NCBI RefSeq assembly: GCF_020616155.1
Contig: NZ_CP085530.1
Coordinates: 1,611,501 to 1,675,500, forward strand
Length of the DNA: 64,000 bases
Reading direction: 5' to 3'
Source of the DNA: Vogesella sp. XCS3
GTDB lineage: Bacteria > Pseudomonadota > Gammaproteobacteria > Burkholderiales > Chromobacteriaceae
The notes beneath the pieces were generated by a model. That model searched no databases, had not been told where the DNA came from, and worked only from the letters and a program-made list of their open reading frames with translations. The translations under genes and the position numbers were made by a program. The first letter of the stretch is position 1, and each line of letters opens with the position of its first letter. Below, piece by piece: positions 10,063 through 19,539 of this stretch.

Positions 10063-10103
10063 GCGCCCCCTTTCTCCCCAGCAAACCAAAGCAAGGAACC
10101 ATC

Positions 10104-11036
10104 ATGGCCGAACATCAGGATGTCAAACAGGCACTGGGCGACAACGCCGCCCGCCAGCTGGCGAATGCCACCAAGACCGTACCGCAGCTGTCTACCATCA
10201 GCCCGCGCTGGCTGGTACACCTGCTGCAGTGGACCCCGGTAGAGGCGGGTATCTTCCGCCTGAACCGCGTGAAAAACGCCGCCGGCGTACGTGTAGCGTG
10301 CTCGCAGCGCGACGAATCCGAGCTGCCACAGACCTTCGTGGACTACGAAGAACAGCCGCGTGAACTGTTCCTGAACGCGGTGACCACCGTGCTGGACGTA
10401 CACACCCGCGTGTCCGACCTGTACAGCAGCCCGCACGACCAGATCAAGGAACAGCTGCGCCTGACCATCGAAACCATCAAGGAGCGCCAGGAAGCCGAGC
10501 TGATCAACAACCCGGAATACGGCCTGCTGGCCAATGTGGACGACAGCCAGCGCATCAGCACGCTGACCGGCGCACCGACCCCGGACGACTTTGACGAGCT
10601 GCTGACCAAGGTGTGGAAAGAGCCGGGCTTCTTCCTGGCCCACCCGCTGGCCATTGCCGCCTTCGGCCGCGAGTGCACCCGCCGTGGCGTACCGCCACCA
10701 ACCGTTAGCCTGTTCGGCTCCCAGTTCATCACCTGGCGCGGCGTGCCCATCATCCCGTCCGACAAACTGCCGATCGACGAAAACGGCAAAACCAAGATCC
10801 TGCTACTGCGCGTAGGCGACAAGCGCCAGGGCGTGGTAGGCCTGTACCAGCCGGGCCTGGCCGGCGAACAGAGCCCGGGCCTGTCGGTACGCTTCATGGG
10901 CATCAACCGCAACGCCATCGCCTCCTACCTGATTTCGCTGTATTGCTCGCTGGCCGTGCTGACCGAAGATGCGCTGGCCGTGCTCGAAGACGTGGAGATT
11001 GGCAAGTACCATGACTATCCAGACACTTACAAGTAA
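10104..11036 (+). CDS. Family 2A encapsulin nanocompartment shell protein
   Basis: The 310-residue protein matches the SrpI class of family 2 encapsulins, which have an HK97-phage-capsid fold and assemble into hollow icosahedral shells. Recognisable stretches are the N-terminal arm with LSTISPRWLVHLLQWTPVEAGIFRLNRVK, the segment LLANVDDSQRISTLTGAPTPDDFDELLTKVWKEP compressed in parts of the family, and the end [36 protein letters not shown]. It should enclose the cysteine desulfurase encoded next, whose gene starts inside this one. Family 2A shells are associated with sulfur metabolism and are induced by sulfur starvation in cyanobacteria. I see no cyclic-nucleotide-binding insertion, which would mark family 2B. 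Confidence 0.93.
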   Translation: MAEHQDVKQALGDNAARQLANATKTVPQLSTISPRWLVHLLQWTPVEAGIFRLNRVKNAAGVRVACSQRDESELPQTFVDYEEQPRELFLNAVTTVLDVHTRVSDLYSSPHDQIKEQLRLTIETIKERQEAELINNPEYGLLANVDDSQRISTLTGAPTPDDFDELLTKVWKEPGFFLAHPLAIAAFGRECTRRGVPPPTVSLFGSQFITWRGVPIIPSDKLPIDENGKTKILLLRVGDKRQGVVGLYQPGLAGEQSPGLSVRFMGINRNAIASYLISLYCSLAVLTEDALAVLEDVEIGKYHDYPDTYK

Positions 11037-12810
11037 GCCGGACGGCCTGCCGGATGTGGCCGACCTGGCGCGGCTGGCCAACGCCTTCTTCAGTGCGCTA
11101 CCGGGTGAAACGCCGCCAGATAGCGGTAGCCTGACCCCGCCATCGCCTGCCGCTGCACCGGCCATCCAGCCCTTGCCGGCAAGCGCACCGGCGCCGGCCG
11201 CCGGTAGCGGCCTGCGCGACGACGCCGCCTACGCGGTGCCGCAAGGCTACGCCGCTGCCGTGCCGCAGTTGGCCGCAGCGCAGCCGTCGGCCCCGTCGGC
11301 AGGTGGCGCGCCCGCCTCGTCGCCGTACTACTTCGTCAGCGAAGCAGGCCGTTACGGCGAGCTGGCCGGCAGCACCCAGGCCGCGCCGCTGCCCGGCGTG
11401 GACGACCGTGTTACCGCACAGTCGTTCGGCCTGCCCGGCGAGGACTTCCTGCGCAGCCTGCTGCTGGCCGACAGCCGCCAGCCGGCAACGCCAGCCAGCC
11501 CGGCCGCCGCCCCCACCAGCCAGTACTACTTTCTGGAACCGGTGACGCGGCTGGACAAGGCACCGGACTTCGACCGCCAGGTGGCCAGCCGCCAGCACGG
11601 CTTTGATGTGAATGCGGTACGCCGCGACTTTCCCATCCTGGCCGAGCGCGTCAACGGCAAGCCGCTGATCTGGCTGGACAACGCCGCCACCACGCACAAG
11701 CCGCAATCGGTGATCGACCGTATCTCGTACTTCTATCAGCACGAGAACTCCAACATCCACCGTGCCGCCCACGAGTTGGCCGCACGCGCTACCGATGCCT
11801 ACGAAGCCGCCCGCAATAAAGTGGCACGCTTCATCGGCGCCGGCAGCCCGGACGAGATCATCTTTGTGCGTGGCGCCACCGAGGCCATCAACCTGGTAGC
11901 CAATACCTGGGGCCAGCAGAACATCGGGGCCGGCGACGAGATCATCGTGTCCAACCTGGAGCACCACGCCAATATCGTGCCGTGGCAGCAACTGGCGGCA
12001 CGGGTGGGCGCGCGCATCCGCGTAATTCCGGTGAATGACAGCGGCCAGATCCTGCTGGACGAGTACCGCAAGCTGCTGAACAGCCGTACCAAGCTGGTGG
12101 CCATCACCCAGGTGTCCAACGCGCTGGGCACGGTCACCCCGGTGGCCGAGGTCATCGCGCTGGCGCACGCCGCCGGAGCCCGTGTGCTGGTGGACGGCGC
12201 GCAGTCGGTATCGCACCTGCGCGTCAATGTGCAGGCGCTGGACGCAGACTTCTTCGTGTTCTCCGGGCACAAGGTGTTTGCCCCCACCGGCATCGGCGTG
12301 GTGTACGGCAAGGCGGTGCTGCTGGACAGCATGCCGCCGTGGCAAGGCGGCGGTAACATGATTGCTGACGTCACTTTCGAAAAGACGCTGTACCAGCCGG
12401 CGCCCAACAAGTTTGAAGCCGGCACCGGCAACATTGCCGACGCTGTGGGCCTGGGCGCCGCCATCGACTACGTGGAGCGCATCGGCCTGGACAACATCGC
12501 GCGCTACGAGCACGACCTGCTGGTGTACGCCACGCACGGCCTGCAGGGCGTGCCGGGGCTGCGGCTGATCGGTACAGCAGCGAACAAGGCCAGCGTGCTG
12601 TCCTTCGTGCTGCCGGGCTACCGCACCGAAGAGGTTGGCCGCGCGCTGAACCAGGAAGGCATCGCGGTGCGCTCCGGCCACCACTGCGCCCAGCCCATCC
12701 TGCGCCGCTTCGGCCTGGAAGCCACCGTGCGCCCGTCGCTGGCGTTCTACAACACCTGCGAAGAAGTCGATACGCTGGTGGCGGTACTGCACCGTCTGGC
12801 GCGCCGTTAA
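11011..12810 (+). CDS. Encapsulated cysteine desulfurase (family 2A cargo protein)
   Basis: The 599-residue product has two parts. Residues 1 to about 190 are rich in Ala, Pro and Ser and look disordered, with three conserved-looking islands: LARLANAFF (19-27), PYYFV (105-109) and QYYFLEP (171-177). From about residue 195 comes a SufS-like PLP enzyme with Lys421 in SGHKVF and catalytic Cys559 in RSGHHCAQP. It releases sulfur from cysteine. The extension is known in this family to direct loading into the shell. ATG at 11011 overlaps the shell gene by 26 bases in another frame, suggesting translational coupling; the frame itself opens further upstream inside the shell gene. Confidence 0.93.
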   Translation: MTIQTLTSKPDGLPDVADLARLANAFFSALPGETPPDSGSLTPPSPAAAPAIQPLPASAPAPAAGSGLRDDAAYAVPQGYAAAVPQLAAAQPSAPSAGGAPASSPYYFVSEAGRYGELAGSTQAAPLPGVDDRVTAQSFGLPGEDFLRSLLLADSRQPATPASPAAAPTSQYYFLEPVTRLDKAPDFDRQVASRQHGFDVNAVRRDFPILAERVNGKPLIWLDNAATTHKPQSVIDRISYFYQHENSNIHRAAHELAARATDAYEAARNKVARFIGAGSPDEIIFVRGATEAINLVANTWGQQNIGAGDEIIVSNLEHHANIVPWQQLAARVGARIRVIPVNDSGQILLDEYRKLLNSRTKLVAITQVSNALGTVTPVAEVIALAHAAGARVLVDGAQSVSHLRVNVQALDADFFVFSGHKVFAPTGIGVVYGKAVLLDSMPPWQGGGNMIADVTFEKTLYQPAPNKFEAGTGNIADAVGLGAAIDYVERIGLDNIARYEHDLLVYATHGLQGVPGLRLIGTAANKASVLSFVLPGYRTEEVGRALNQEGIAVRSGHHCAQPILRRFGLEATVRPSLAFYNTCEEVDTLVAVLHRLARR

Positions 12811-12829
12811 TCAGCACTTGCCCTACCCG

Positions 12830-12857
12830 GCCCGGCCAGCACATGGCCGGGCTTTTT
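12830..12857 (+). terminator. Terminator of the encapsulin operon
   Basis: GCCCGGCCA, five-base loop, TGGCCGGGC, then TTTTT, 20 bases after the cysteine desulfurase stop. Confidence 0.9.
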
Positions 12858-12902
12858 ACGCCTATCGCTTTGCCAGCCTATCAATATGCAAATCAGCTTT
12901 TC

Positions 12903-12935
12903 TTGGTTCGGCACGGCCAAGCCGCCCCGTACACT
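12903..12935 (+). promoter_or_regulatory. Promoter with TTGGTT-N21-TACACT box for sbp
   Basis: ATCAG-N6-TTGGTTCG is followed 21 bases after TTGGTT by TACACT, about 27 bases before the sbp ATG. Layout and bases match the promoter of the DUF2325 gene (also TACACT) and that of the encapsulin operon. Confidence 0.6.
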
Positions 12936-12961
12936 GCCAGCATCACCATAAGGAGCACACC

Positions 12962-13960
12962 ATGACGCTACGCCGTACGCTTGTTTCCACCCTGCTGGTT
13001 TCGCTGCTGTCACCGCTGGCCCTGGCAGATGTCAGCCTGCTGAACGTGTCCTACGACCCGACACGCGAGCTGTATCAGGACTTTAACGTGGCCTTTGCCA
13101 AATACTGGAAAGCCAAGACCGGCGAAACAGTGACCGTGAAGCAGTCGCATGGTGGCTCCGGCAAACAGGCGCGCTCGGTGATCGATGGCCTGGAGGCCGA
13201 CGTGGTGACGCTGGCGTTATCCAACGATATCGACGAGCTGCATAAAAACGGCGGCCTGGTACCGGCCAACTGGCAAAGCCGCCTGCCCCACAACAGCACA
13301 CCGTATAGCTCCACCATCGTGCTGCTGGTACGCAAGGGCAACCCCAAGAGCATCAAGGACTGGAACGATCTGGCACGCCCGGGGGTAGAAGTGATCGCGC
13401 CAAACCCGAAAACCGGTGGCGGTGCACGCTGGAACTACCTGGCAGCCTGGGGCTATGCGCTGAAACAGCCCGGCGGCAATGACGCCAGCGCCCGCGAGCT
13501 GGTGAAAAAAATCTATCAGAACGTGAAGGTACTGGACTCCGGTGCCCGCGGCTCGCTGGTGAGCTTCTCGCAACGCAATATCGGCGACGTACTGATCTCG
13601 TGGGAAAACGAAGCCTATCTGGCCACCAAGGAGCTGGGCCCGGACAAGTTCGACATTGTGGTACCGTCGATCTCCATTCTGGCCGAACCGCCGGTGAGCA
13701 TCGTGGACAAGGTGGTAGACAAGCGTGGCACCCGCAAAGTGGCCGAAGCCTACCTGCAGTATCTGTACAGCCCGGAAGGCCAGGAGCTGGCGGCGGCCAA
13801 CTACTACCGCCCGCGCGACCCGAAAGTGGCTGCCAAATACGCCGGTAAATTTGCCAAGGTAAAACTGTTTACCATCGACCAGGTATTCGGCGGCTGGGCC
13901 AAGGCACAAAAAGTGCATTTTGACGACGGCGCCATTTTTGACCAGATCATTACCCGCTAA
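12962..13960 (+). CDS. sbp: Sulfate-binding periplasmic protein
   Basis: The 332-residue protein has a signal peptide ending near LLSPLALA and starts mature at [16 protein letters not shown], the hallmark of Sbp/Cys[45 protein letters not shown] and [16 protein letters not shown] are further family stretches that bind the tetrahedral anion. It captures sulfate, perhaps thiosulfate, for a CysTWA transporter, but those genes are not in this window. It has its own promoter with the TTGGTT box and AAGGAG six bases before the ATG, and ends in a bidirectional terminator. Confidence 0.94.
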   Translation: MTLRRTLVSTLLVSLLSPLALADVSLLNVSYDPTRELYQDFNVAFAKYWKAKTGETVTVKQSHGGSGKQARSVIDGLEADVVTLALSNDIDELHKNGGLVPANWQSRLPHNSTPYSSTIVLLVRKGNPKSIKDWNDLARPGVEVIAPNPKTGGGARWNYLAAWGYALKQPGGNDASARELVKKIYQNVKVLDSGARGSLVSFSQRNIGDVLISWENEAYLATKELGPDKFDIVVPSISILAEPPVSIVDKVVDKRGTRKVAEAYLQYLYSPEGQELAAANYYRPRDPKVAAKYAGKFAKVKLFTIDQVFGGWAKAQKVHFDDGAIFDQIITR

Positions 13961-13995
13961 ACCGCGCTGCGGCTGCTAATAAGTGGCCGCACAGC

Positions 13996-14023
13996 AATAA
14001 ACCCCGGCATGCCGGGGTTTATT
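13996..14023. terminator. Bidirectional terminator between sbp and the EAL-like gene
   Basis: AATAAACCCCGGCA and TGCCGGGGTTTATT form a perfect 28-bp palindrome between two convergent genes, with A/T ends giving a T-rich tail in both directions. Confidence 0.88.
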
Positions 14024-14037
14024 ATTTGGCAGGCTGA

Positions 14038-14934
14038 TTAAACAGCCGGCTGTGACAGGGTGATCTCAGGTAAAGAGGCTTCCTCTGGTAACGATGCCAC
14101 ATCCAGCGCCAATTGCTGGCTCACCCATTGCCCGGCATAAAAGCGGGCACCCATCTGGTGGGCGATGGCCAGCATATTGCCACAGACAATTTCTTCCACC
14201 CCCAGCACATAACCCTGCTCCACCAGCTGTGGCATCAGCTGTAGCAGCTGCTCGCGCACCTGCGGGTACATGATGGCGCGGCGGATAAAGCGCGGTGCCA
14301 GGCAGACAAAATCCGGCTCCAGCAGCCATAGCCGGTGCAGGTCGTGCGGGCTTTCGCCAAAGCCGCCCAGCCCTACCTGATGAGCGTGCTCGCGGTAGCG
14401 TTGCATCAGGGCGCGGCCAACGTCAGTGGTATCGGGGTCGATAAACAGCAAAAACAGCACCTGGCTACTGGCTAGCCCCAGGCCCTGTAACAGCTGGGTC
14501 GTGAAATCCACGATACGGTCGCTGAAAGCGTGGCAAATGCGCGGGTCGAGGTCGATACGCAGCGGCAGCGCACGGCCGTTGCGGCCCAGGTGGTTAAGCA
14601 AATGCAGGATGCGGATCAGCTTCAGCAGTGCTACCGCCTTGGTTTCGGCGTAATTCATGGCAAACAGCCAGTCTGCCGGCAGCGTCTGCCCAAACTGGCC
14701 GTGGATACGCAAACGCGCTGCCATATAAACCGTCTGGTAGCCCTCGGCATCGGCTTGTACCACGGGGAAGAACTCGCTGCTGAGCCACCAGCCATCAAAA
14801 GCGGCAAACACCTCTTTATCGTTCCAGCCTAGCCGGTAGCTGCCTGGCAGGTCTGCCAGCAAGCCCTGACAATACTGTAGTAACGCAGGGGCGAAACCCG
14901 CTGGCGTTGTCTTGCTCTTTTTAAAGCGTTTCAT
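14038..14934 (-). CDS. Degenerate EAL-domain protein, probably without phosphodiesterase activity
   Basis: The 298-residue protein follows the plan of an EAL domain but has lost the catalytic landmarks. The position of the EAL signature reads AARLRIHG, the metal-binding DDFG stretch is replaced by LGGFGESPHDLHRLWLLEPDFVCLAP, and the late glutamate loop reads GVEEIVCGNMLAIAHQMGARFYAGQW. In active enzymes this last part is a GVET-QGYYF-like ending, so the fold is recognisable. It may bind cyclic di-GMP or a protein partner without cleaving it. No signal peptide or membrane helix is seen. It stands alone, convergent with sbp and divergent from tauA. The family call is by pattern only. Confidence 0.65.
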   Translation of the reverse strand: MKRFKKSKTTPAGFAPALLQYCQGLLADLPGSYRLGWNDKEVFAAFDGWWLSSEFFPVVQADAEGYQTVYMAARLRIHGQFGQTLPADWLFAMNYAETKAVALLKLIRILHLLNHLGRNGRALPLRIDLDPRICHAFSDRIVDFTTQLLQGLGLASSQVLFLLFIDPDTTDVGRALMQRYREHAHQVGLGGFGESPHDLHRLWLLEPDFVCLAPRFIRRAIMYPQVREQLLQLMPQLVEQGYVLGVEEIVCGNMLAIAHQMGARFYAGQWVSQQLALDVASLPEEASLPEITLSQPAV

Positions 14935-15192
14935 TCCAAGGATTCAATAAGAGCGCAATGCCATTAATGTAGGCGCTTTTATTCAGCAACTATATAAGCA
15001 ATTCAGATAAGCTCTGTCGCAATCCGCAAATACACGACCAAACCCTGACAAAACAAGCAGCTGCGACTTATTCAATTTAATGAATAGCTTTATAAAAATG
15101 CTGCGATATATATTGCGGCATTACTTATTTCCACCATGTGTCACTTTTACTTCTAATAGGGGCAACACACCGACACACACAAGGATTGAACC
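14935..15192. promoter_or_regulatory. AT-rich divergent region before tauA and the EAL-like gene
   Basis: This 258-base stretch is clearly richer in A and T than its surroundings and must hold the promoters of tauA and the divergent gene. TATTCA-ATTTAA-TGAATA at about 15069-15086 is an inverted repeat and could be an activator site of the CysB/Cbl kind, but I cannot show this. The TTGGTT-N21 box of the other sulfur genes is absent. Confidence 0.4.
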
Positions 15193-16173
15193 ATGACCCG
15201 CCCCAGCCTCACCGCCCTGTTTGTTTCCCTGGCTTTCGCCTCCGGCATCGCCCTGGCCGAAGACGTCACCATTGCCTACCAGACCGGCATCGACCCGTCC
15301 AAGGTGCCGCAAGCCAATGGCGAGTACGAGAAAGCCACCGGCGCCAAGATCAACTGGCGCAAGTTTGAAAGCGGTGCCGAAGTGGTGGCGGCGGTAGCCT
15401 CCGGCGACGTACCGATCGGCAATATCGGCAGCAGCCCGCTGGCCGCTGCAGCCAGCCGTGGCCTGCCTATCCAGACCTTCCTGATCACCGGCGTCATCGG
15501 CGAATCCGAAGCGCTGGTAGTGCGTAACGGCAGCAACATCAGCAAGCCGGCCGACCTGGTCGGCAAAAAAGTAGCCGTACCGTACGTATCCACCACCCAT
15601 TACAGCCTGCTGGCCGCGCTGAAACACTGGAAAGTAGACGCCAGCAAGGTAAACATCCTCAACCTGCGCCCTAGCGAGATTGCTGCCGCCTGGCAGCGTG
15701 GCGATATCGACGCCGCCTACGTGTGGGACCCGGCGCTGGGCAAGGTCAAAGCCAGCGGCAAGGTGCTGACCAGCTCGGCAGAAGTCAGCAAATGGGGCGC
15801 CCCCACCTATGACCTGTGGATCGTGCGCAAAGACTTTGCCGAGAAAAACCCGGCCTTCCTGAAACAGTTTGCCAAGGTTACCGGCGCCGTATTCGACCGT
15901 TACAACAAAGACCCGAAAGCGTTCGCCAATGATGCGGCCAACGTAGAAAAGATCGCCCGCCTCACCGGCAGCAAGCCGGAAGAAGTAGCAGCCCTGCTGC
16001 CGGGCAACAAGTACCCGTCGCTGAAAGAGCAAAGCGCACTGCTGCAAAAGCCGTTCGTGAAAGCCGTCACCGATACCGCTGCCTTCCTGAAGTCGCAAGG
16101 CAAGGTGGACAGCCTGCAGCCGGACTACAGCCCATTTGTTACCAACCAGTTCGTCAACGCAGCGCAAAAGTAA
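15193..16173 (+). CDS. tauA: Taurine ABC transporter, periplasmic binding protein
   Basis: The 326-residue protein has a signal peptide ending near ASGIALA and mature start EDVTIAYQTGIDPSKV, typical of TauA. GAEVVAAVASGDVPIGNIGSSPLAAAASRGLPIQ forms the sulfonate pocket region and YVWDPALGKV is a late family motif. It captures taurine or related sulfonates in the periplasm for TauBC. AAGGATTGAACC precedes the ATG. First of the four-gene tau operon, which supplies sulfur when sulfate is short. Confidence 0.94.
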   Translation: MTRPSLTALFVSLAFASGIALAEDVTIAYQTGIDPSKVPQANGEYEKATGAKINWRKFESGAEVVAAVASGDVPIGNIGSSPLAAAASRGLPIQTFLITGVIGESEALVVRNGSNISKPADLVGKKVAVPYVSTTHYSLLAALKHWKVDASKVNILNLRPSEIAAAWQRGDIDAAYVWDPALGKVKASGKVLTSSAEVSKWGAPTYDLWIVRKDFAEKNPAFLKQFAKVTGAVFDRYNKDPKAFANDAANVEKIARLTGSKPEEVAALLPGNKYPSLKEQSALLQKPFVKAVTDTAAFLKSQGKVDSLQPDYSPFVTNQFVNAAQK

Positions 16174-16186
16174 GCGGGGAGCCAGC

Positions 16187-16969
16187 ATGAGCCTGCTACA
16201 AGCACACAATCTGGGGGTGACCTACCCCGGCCAGGCCAGCCCGGCGCTGCAGCACGTATCGCTGCAGCTGGGCGAAGGCGACCTGGTGGTGGCGCTGGGG
16301 CCGTCCGGCTGCGGCAAGTCCACACTACTGGGCGTGCTGGCAGGCTTCATCGCCCCCAGCGAAGGCAGCGTCAGCTTTGACGGCCAGCCGGTGGTGGCGC
16401 CAGGGGTAGAGCGCGCCGTGGTGTTCCAGCACGATGCGCTACTGCCATGGCTGAACGTGGCCGACAACGTGGCCTTCGGCCTGAAGCTGCAAGGCGTGGA
16501 CAAGGCCCGGCGCGAGCGCGTGGTAGCCGACACGCTGCAGCTGGTGGGCCTGGCCGACGTTGGCCGCAAGTACACCTGGCAGCTGTCTGGCGGCATGCGC
16601 CAGCGCGTGGGCATTGCCCGCGCCATCGCCAGCCAGAGCAAGATCTTGCTGATGGACGAACCGTTCGGCGCGCTGGATGCCTTTACCCGCGAACAGATGC
16701 AGCAACTGCTGCTGTCGGTGTGGCAACACGCCGGGCGCGGCATCTTCCTGATTACCCACGACATCGAAGAAGCGCTGTTTCTGGCCACCGAGCTGGTGCT
16801 GATGTCGCCCGGCCCCGGCCGCATTGTGCAGCGGCTGCGCCCCGGCTTTAGCCAGCGCTACCGCGACGGCGAGGACGTGCGCACCATCAAGTCCGACCCG
16901 GCCTTCATCGCCCTGCGCGAGCAACTGCTGCGCAGCCTGTTTGCCCAACGCCAAGCGGAGGCCGCCTGA
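16187..16969 (+). CDS. tauB: Taurine ABC transporter, ATP-binding protein
   Basis: The 260-residue ATPase has Walker A LGPSGCGKSTLL, the Q-loop VFQHDALLPWLNVADNVAFGL (typical of the nitrate/sulfonate/taurine class), the signature [15 protein letters not shown], Walker B ILLMDEPFGALD and LITHDIEEAL. It energises taurine uptake through TauC. ATG at 16187 follows GGGGAGCC and lies 13 bases after the tauA stop; the frame extends upstream into tauA but without family sequence. Its stop overlaps the tauC start. Confidence 0.95.
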   Translation: MSLLQAHNLGVTYPGQASPALQHVSLQLGEGDLVVALGPSGCGKSTLLGVLAGFIAPSEGSVSFDGQPVVAPGVERAVVFQHDALLPWLNVADNVAFGLKLQGVDKARRERVVADTLQLVGLADVGRKYTWQLSGGMRQRVGIARAIASQSKILLMDEPFGALDAFTREQMQQLLLSVWQHAGRGIFLITHDIEEALFLATELVLMSPGPGRIVQRLRPGFSQRYRDGEDVRTIKSDPAFIALREQLLRSLFAQRQAEAA

Positions 16970-17805
16970 TGTCTGCTAACGAACACACCCTGATACGCAT
17001 CCCTGACACCCTGCCCACCAGCCAACGTAGCCGCCGCCCGCTCTCCCCCACGCAATGGAGCCTGATCAGCATCGGCAGCATTACCCTGCTGTGGTGGGCG
17101 ATTACCGCCAGCGGCCTGGTGCCGGCGCTGTTCCTGCCGCCCCCCGGCGATGTGTTGGCCAAATTCGGCACCCTGGTCGGCAGCGGTTATATGGACGCCA
17201 CGCTGCAACAACACCTGTGGGCCAGCCTGCAACGCATCGTGCTAGCGCTGTTGGCCGCGGTGGCTGTTGGCATTCCGGTGGGCATTGCCATTGGCACCTT
17301 CCCGCGCGTACGCCACCTGCTGGACCCGCTGATCGAGTTCTACCGGCCGCTGCCGCCGCTGGCCTACCTGCCGCTGATCGTGATCTGGTTCGGCATTGGC
17401 GAGCTGTCGAAGGTGTTGCTGATTTTCCTGGCCATTCTGGCGCCGGTGCTGATCGCCACTGCCCACGGTGTGGGCAGCGTCAGCACCGTGCGCCAGCAGG
17501 CGGCGCTGTCGCTGGGTGCCAGCCGCGGCCAACTGCTGCGCTACGTGATCCTGCCTGGCGCCCTGCCCGACATCCTCACCGGCATCCGCATCGGCCTGGG
17601 CGCCGGCTGGAGCACGCTGGTGGCCGCCGAGCTCATCGCCGCCACGCAGGGCCTGGGTTTCATGATCCAGTCCGCCGCGCAGTTTCTGGTCACCGACGTG
17701 GTGGTGCTGGGCATCATCGTCATCGCCCTGGTGGCCTTTGCGCTGGAGCTGGGCCTGCGCCGCCTGCAGCGCCGCCTCACCCCCTGGCACGGCCAGACCC
17801 ATTAA
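16969..17805 (+). CDS. tauC: Taurine ABC transporter, permease
   Basis: The 278-residue inner-membrane protein has a cytoplasmic start, six hydrophobic helices from about residue 34, and the EAA-type loop AALSLGASRGQLLRYVILPGALPDILTGIRIGLGAGWSTLVAAE that contacts TauB. The sequence FYRPLPPLAYLPLIVIWFGIGE is typical of the SsuC/TauC family. It starts at TGATG overlapping the tauB stop and sits ten bases before tauD, so all four genes are one transcript. Confidence 0.94.
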   Translation: MSANEHTLIRIPDTLPTSQRSRRPLSPTQWSLISIGSITLLWWAITASGLVPALFLPPPGDVLAKFGTLVGSGYMDATLQQHLWASLQRIVLALLAAVAVGIPVGIAIGTFPRVRHLLDPLIEFYRPLPPLAYLPLIVIWFGIGELSKVLLIFLAILAPVLIATAHGVGSVSTVRQQAALSLGASRGQLLRYVILPGALPDILTGIRIGLGAGWSTLVAAELIAATQGLGFMIQSAAQFLVTDVVVLGIIVIALVAFALELGLRRLQRRLTPWHGQTH

Positions 17806-17814
17806 GGAGTAGTC

Positions 17815-18648
17815 ATGAGCTTGCGCTTTACCCGCCTCAGCCCGGCGCTGGGGGCCATTGTGGAAGGTTTTGACCTTGCCACCCCGCTAAACGATGAACT
17901 GCGCCAGCGCATCAGCGATGCCCTGCTGGCACACCAGGTGCTGTTCTTCCGTGGCCAGGACGTGAGCCCGCAGCAGCAGCGCGATTTTGCCGCCTGGTTT
18001 GGCGACCTGCACATTCACCCGCTGTACCCGAAGATAGACGACACACCGCAGATCATGGTGCTGGACACCGCGCTGAACGACCTGCGCGACAACGCCATCT
18101 GGCACACTGACGTGACCTTCATCGACACCCCGCCGCTGGGCTCGGTACTTGTGGCGCGCAAGCTGCCCGAGTACGGCGGCGATACGCTGTGGGCCAGCGG
18201 CACCGCCGCCTGGCGCGGGCTGTCGCCCTACTTCCAGCAGCTGCTGGACGGCCTCACCGCCACGCACGACTTCACCAAATCGTTCCCGCTGTCGCGTTTC
18301 GGCAATACGCCGGAGGCGCTGGCCAACTACGAGGCAACCCGCCGCAAGACACCGCCGGTGGTGCACCCGGTGATCCGTACCCACCCGGTAACCGGCGAAA
18401 AAGCGCTGTTTGTCAGCGACGGTTTCACCACCCACATCAACGAGCTGGAACCAGCCGAAAGCCAGGCGGTACTGCAGTTCCTGTTTGCCCACTTTGCCAA
18501 GCCGGAATACAGCGTGCGCTGGCGCTGGCAGCCGGGCGACGTGGCATTCTGGGACAACCGCGTCACCCAGCATTACGCGGTGGACGACTACCGCCCGGCG
18601 CACCGCATCATGCACCGCGCCACCATTCTGGGCGACAAGCCGTTCTAA
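17815..18648 (+). CDS. tauD: Taurine dioxygenase (2-oxoglutarate and iron dependent)
   Basis: The 277-residue enzyme oxidises taurine to sulfite and aminoacetaldehyde using oxygen and 2-oxoglutarate. The iron ligands are visible as His97 and Asp99 in WHTDVTF and His253 in TQHYAVDDY; Arg268 in MHRATI matches the 2-oxoglutarate carboxylate anchor. GGAGTAGTC precedes the ATG. It completes the tau operon, so imported taurine is cleaved directly to sulfite for cysteine synthesis. It ends only 12 bases from the convergent lipocalin gene. Confidence 0.95.
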   Translation: MSLRFTRLSPALGAIVEGFDLATPLNDELRQRISDALLAHQVLFFRGQDVSPQQQRDFAAWFGDLHIHPLYPKIDDTPQIMVLDTALNDLRDNAIWHTDVTFIDTPPLGSVLVARKLPEYGGDTLWASGTAAWRGLSPYFQQLLDGLTATHDFTKSFPLSRFGNTPEALANYEATRRKTPPVVHPVIRTHPVTGEKALFVSDGFTTHINELEPAESQAVLQFLFAHFAKPEYSVRWRWQPGDVAFWDNRVTQHYAVDDYRPAHRIMHRATILGDKPF

Positions 18649-18660
18649 CGTTAAGCGGCT

Positions 18661-19218
18661 CTAGTTGGCCGCCGCGGCGTCGTCACCACGCTGCTGGCTG
18701 CCCCAGATCAGCTTGTCGGTATCAAAACCCAGCCCCCGCGCCTGCACTAGCAGGCGCGTTTTCACGTCGTCCGGCAGCTGGCGGTCGCGGGCCAGCAGCC
18801 ACAAATAGCTGCGGTCGTTGCCGGCCACCATCGCCCAGCGGTAGGCCGGGTCCAGCGCCACCACGTGGTAGCCGCCGTAAAACGGGCCGAAAAATGACAC
18901 CTTCAGCGAGGCGGTGGCCGGGTCAGTATTGAAATACGCCCGCCCCAGCGCCTGCTGCCAGCGGCCACTGGCAGTATCAAAGCCACGGTTAAGCACCGCC
19001 ACGCTGCCGTCGGCCTGCGGCGTGTAAGTGGCGCGCACGTCGCTCATATCGCGCTCGAAGCGGTGGTCCAGCCGTGCAATCTCGTACCACTGCCCGCTGT
19101 AGCGCTGCAGCTCAAAACCGCTTACCGGCTGGATGCCGGGCGGGGGCAAGGTGCTGCACGCAGTCAGCGTCCAGGCCAGGCTGGCCAGCAGCAAAAAGTA
19201 GCGACGTCGGATTGGCAT
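18661..19218 (-). CDS. blc: Outer-membrane lipocalin (Blc type)
   Basis: The 185-residue protein starts MPIRRRYFLLLASLAWTLTAC, a lipoprotein signal with lipobox LTAC and lipidated Cys21. The lipocalin signature follows as YSGQWYEIARLDHRFERDM near residue 40, with the later GGYHVVALDPAYRWAMVAGNDRSYLWLLAR stretch. Bacterial lipocalins bind fatty acids or lysophospholipids and are linked to envelope stress. ATG at 19218 gives the lipoprotein start; the frame runs further upstream without signal features. The tail is a short acidic and alanine run. Convergent with tauD. Confidence 0.92.
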   Translation of the reverse strand: MPIRRRYFLLLASLAWTLTACSTLPPPGIQPVSGFELQRYSGQWYEIARLDHRFERDMSDVRATYTPQADGSVAVLNRGFDTASGRWQQALGRAYFNTDPATASLKVSFFGPFYGGYHVVALDPAYRWAMVAGNDRSYLWLLARDRQLPDDVKTRLLVQARGLGFDTDKLIWGSQQRGDDAAAAN

Positions 19219-19539
19219 GATGGAAGGCTCCGGTTGACTAAGGTTGGCCGCACCCGGCAAGCCCGAGTGCAAGCGCCTTGCAGCATGAGGGCAGCGCCGC
19301 CAAAGCTCAATAGCTCACCAGCCCACGGCTACGCCCCTTGGCAAAAGTGTACCTAGCGATGACAGGAAGGCTCGCCGGCAAAACATGGCACATTCATCAG
19401 CACCGCCGGGCACGCACCCGCACACCCAGCCACTGACACTATCCGTCACAGCCTGCCGCCAGGAAACAGCGCAAGAATCGGGCTGCCACAAGCCTGCGCC
19501 ACCCTTACAGTGCCCCTGTCACTCACACAGGAGCACCCC
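19219..19539. other. Intergenic region between blc and the SDR gene
   Basis: This 321-base divergent region has no credible gene. It holds one GGTTGGCCGC copy (19242-19251) close to the blc start and must carry promoters for both neighbours, but I cannot assign boxes with confidence. Confidence 0.5.

Noticed and set aside
8482..10089. 535-codon reverse open frame
   Set aside because: Antisense of the rhodanese and serine acetyltransferase genes, both clearly recognisable.
14935..15192. Shared TTGGTT-N21 promoter box before tauA
   Set aside because: I searched this stretch for TTGGTT on the coding strand and found none, so tauA was not placed in that putative regulon.
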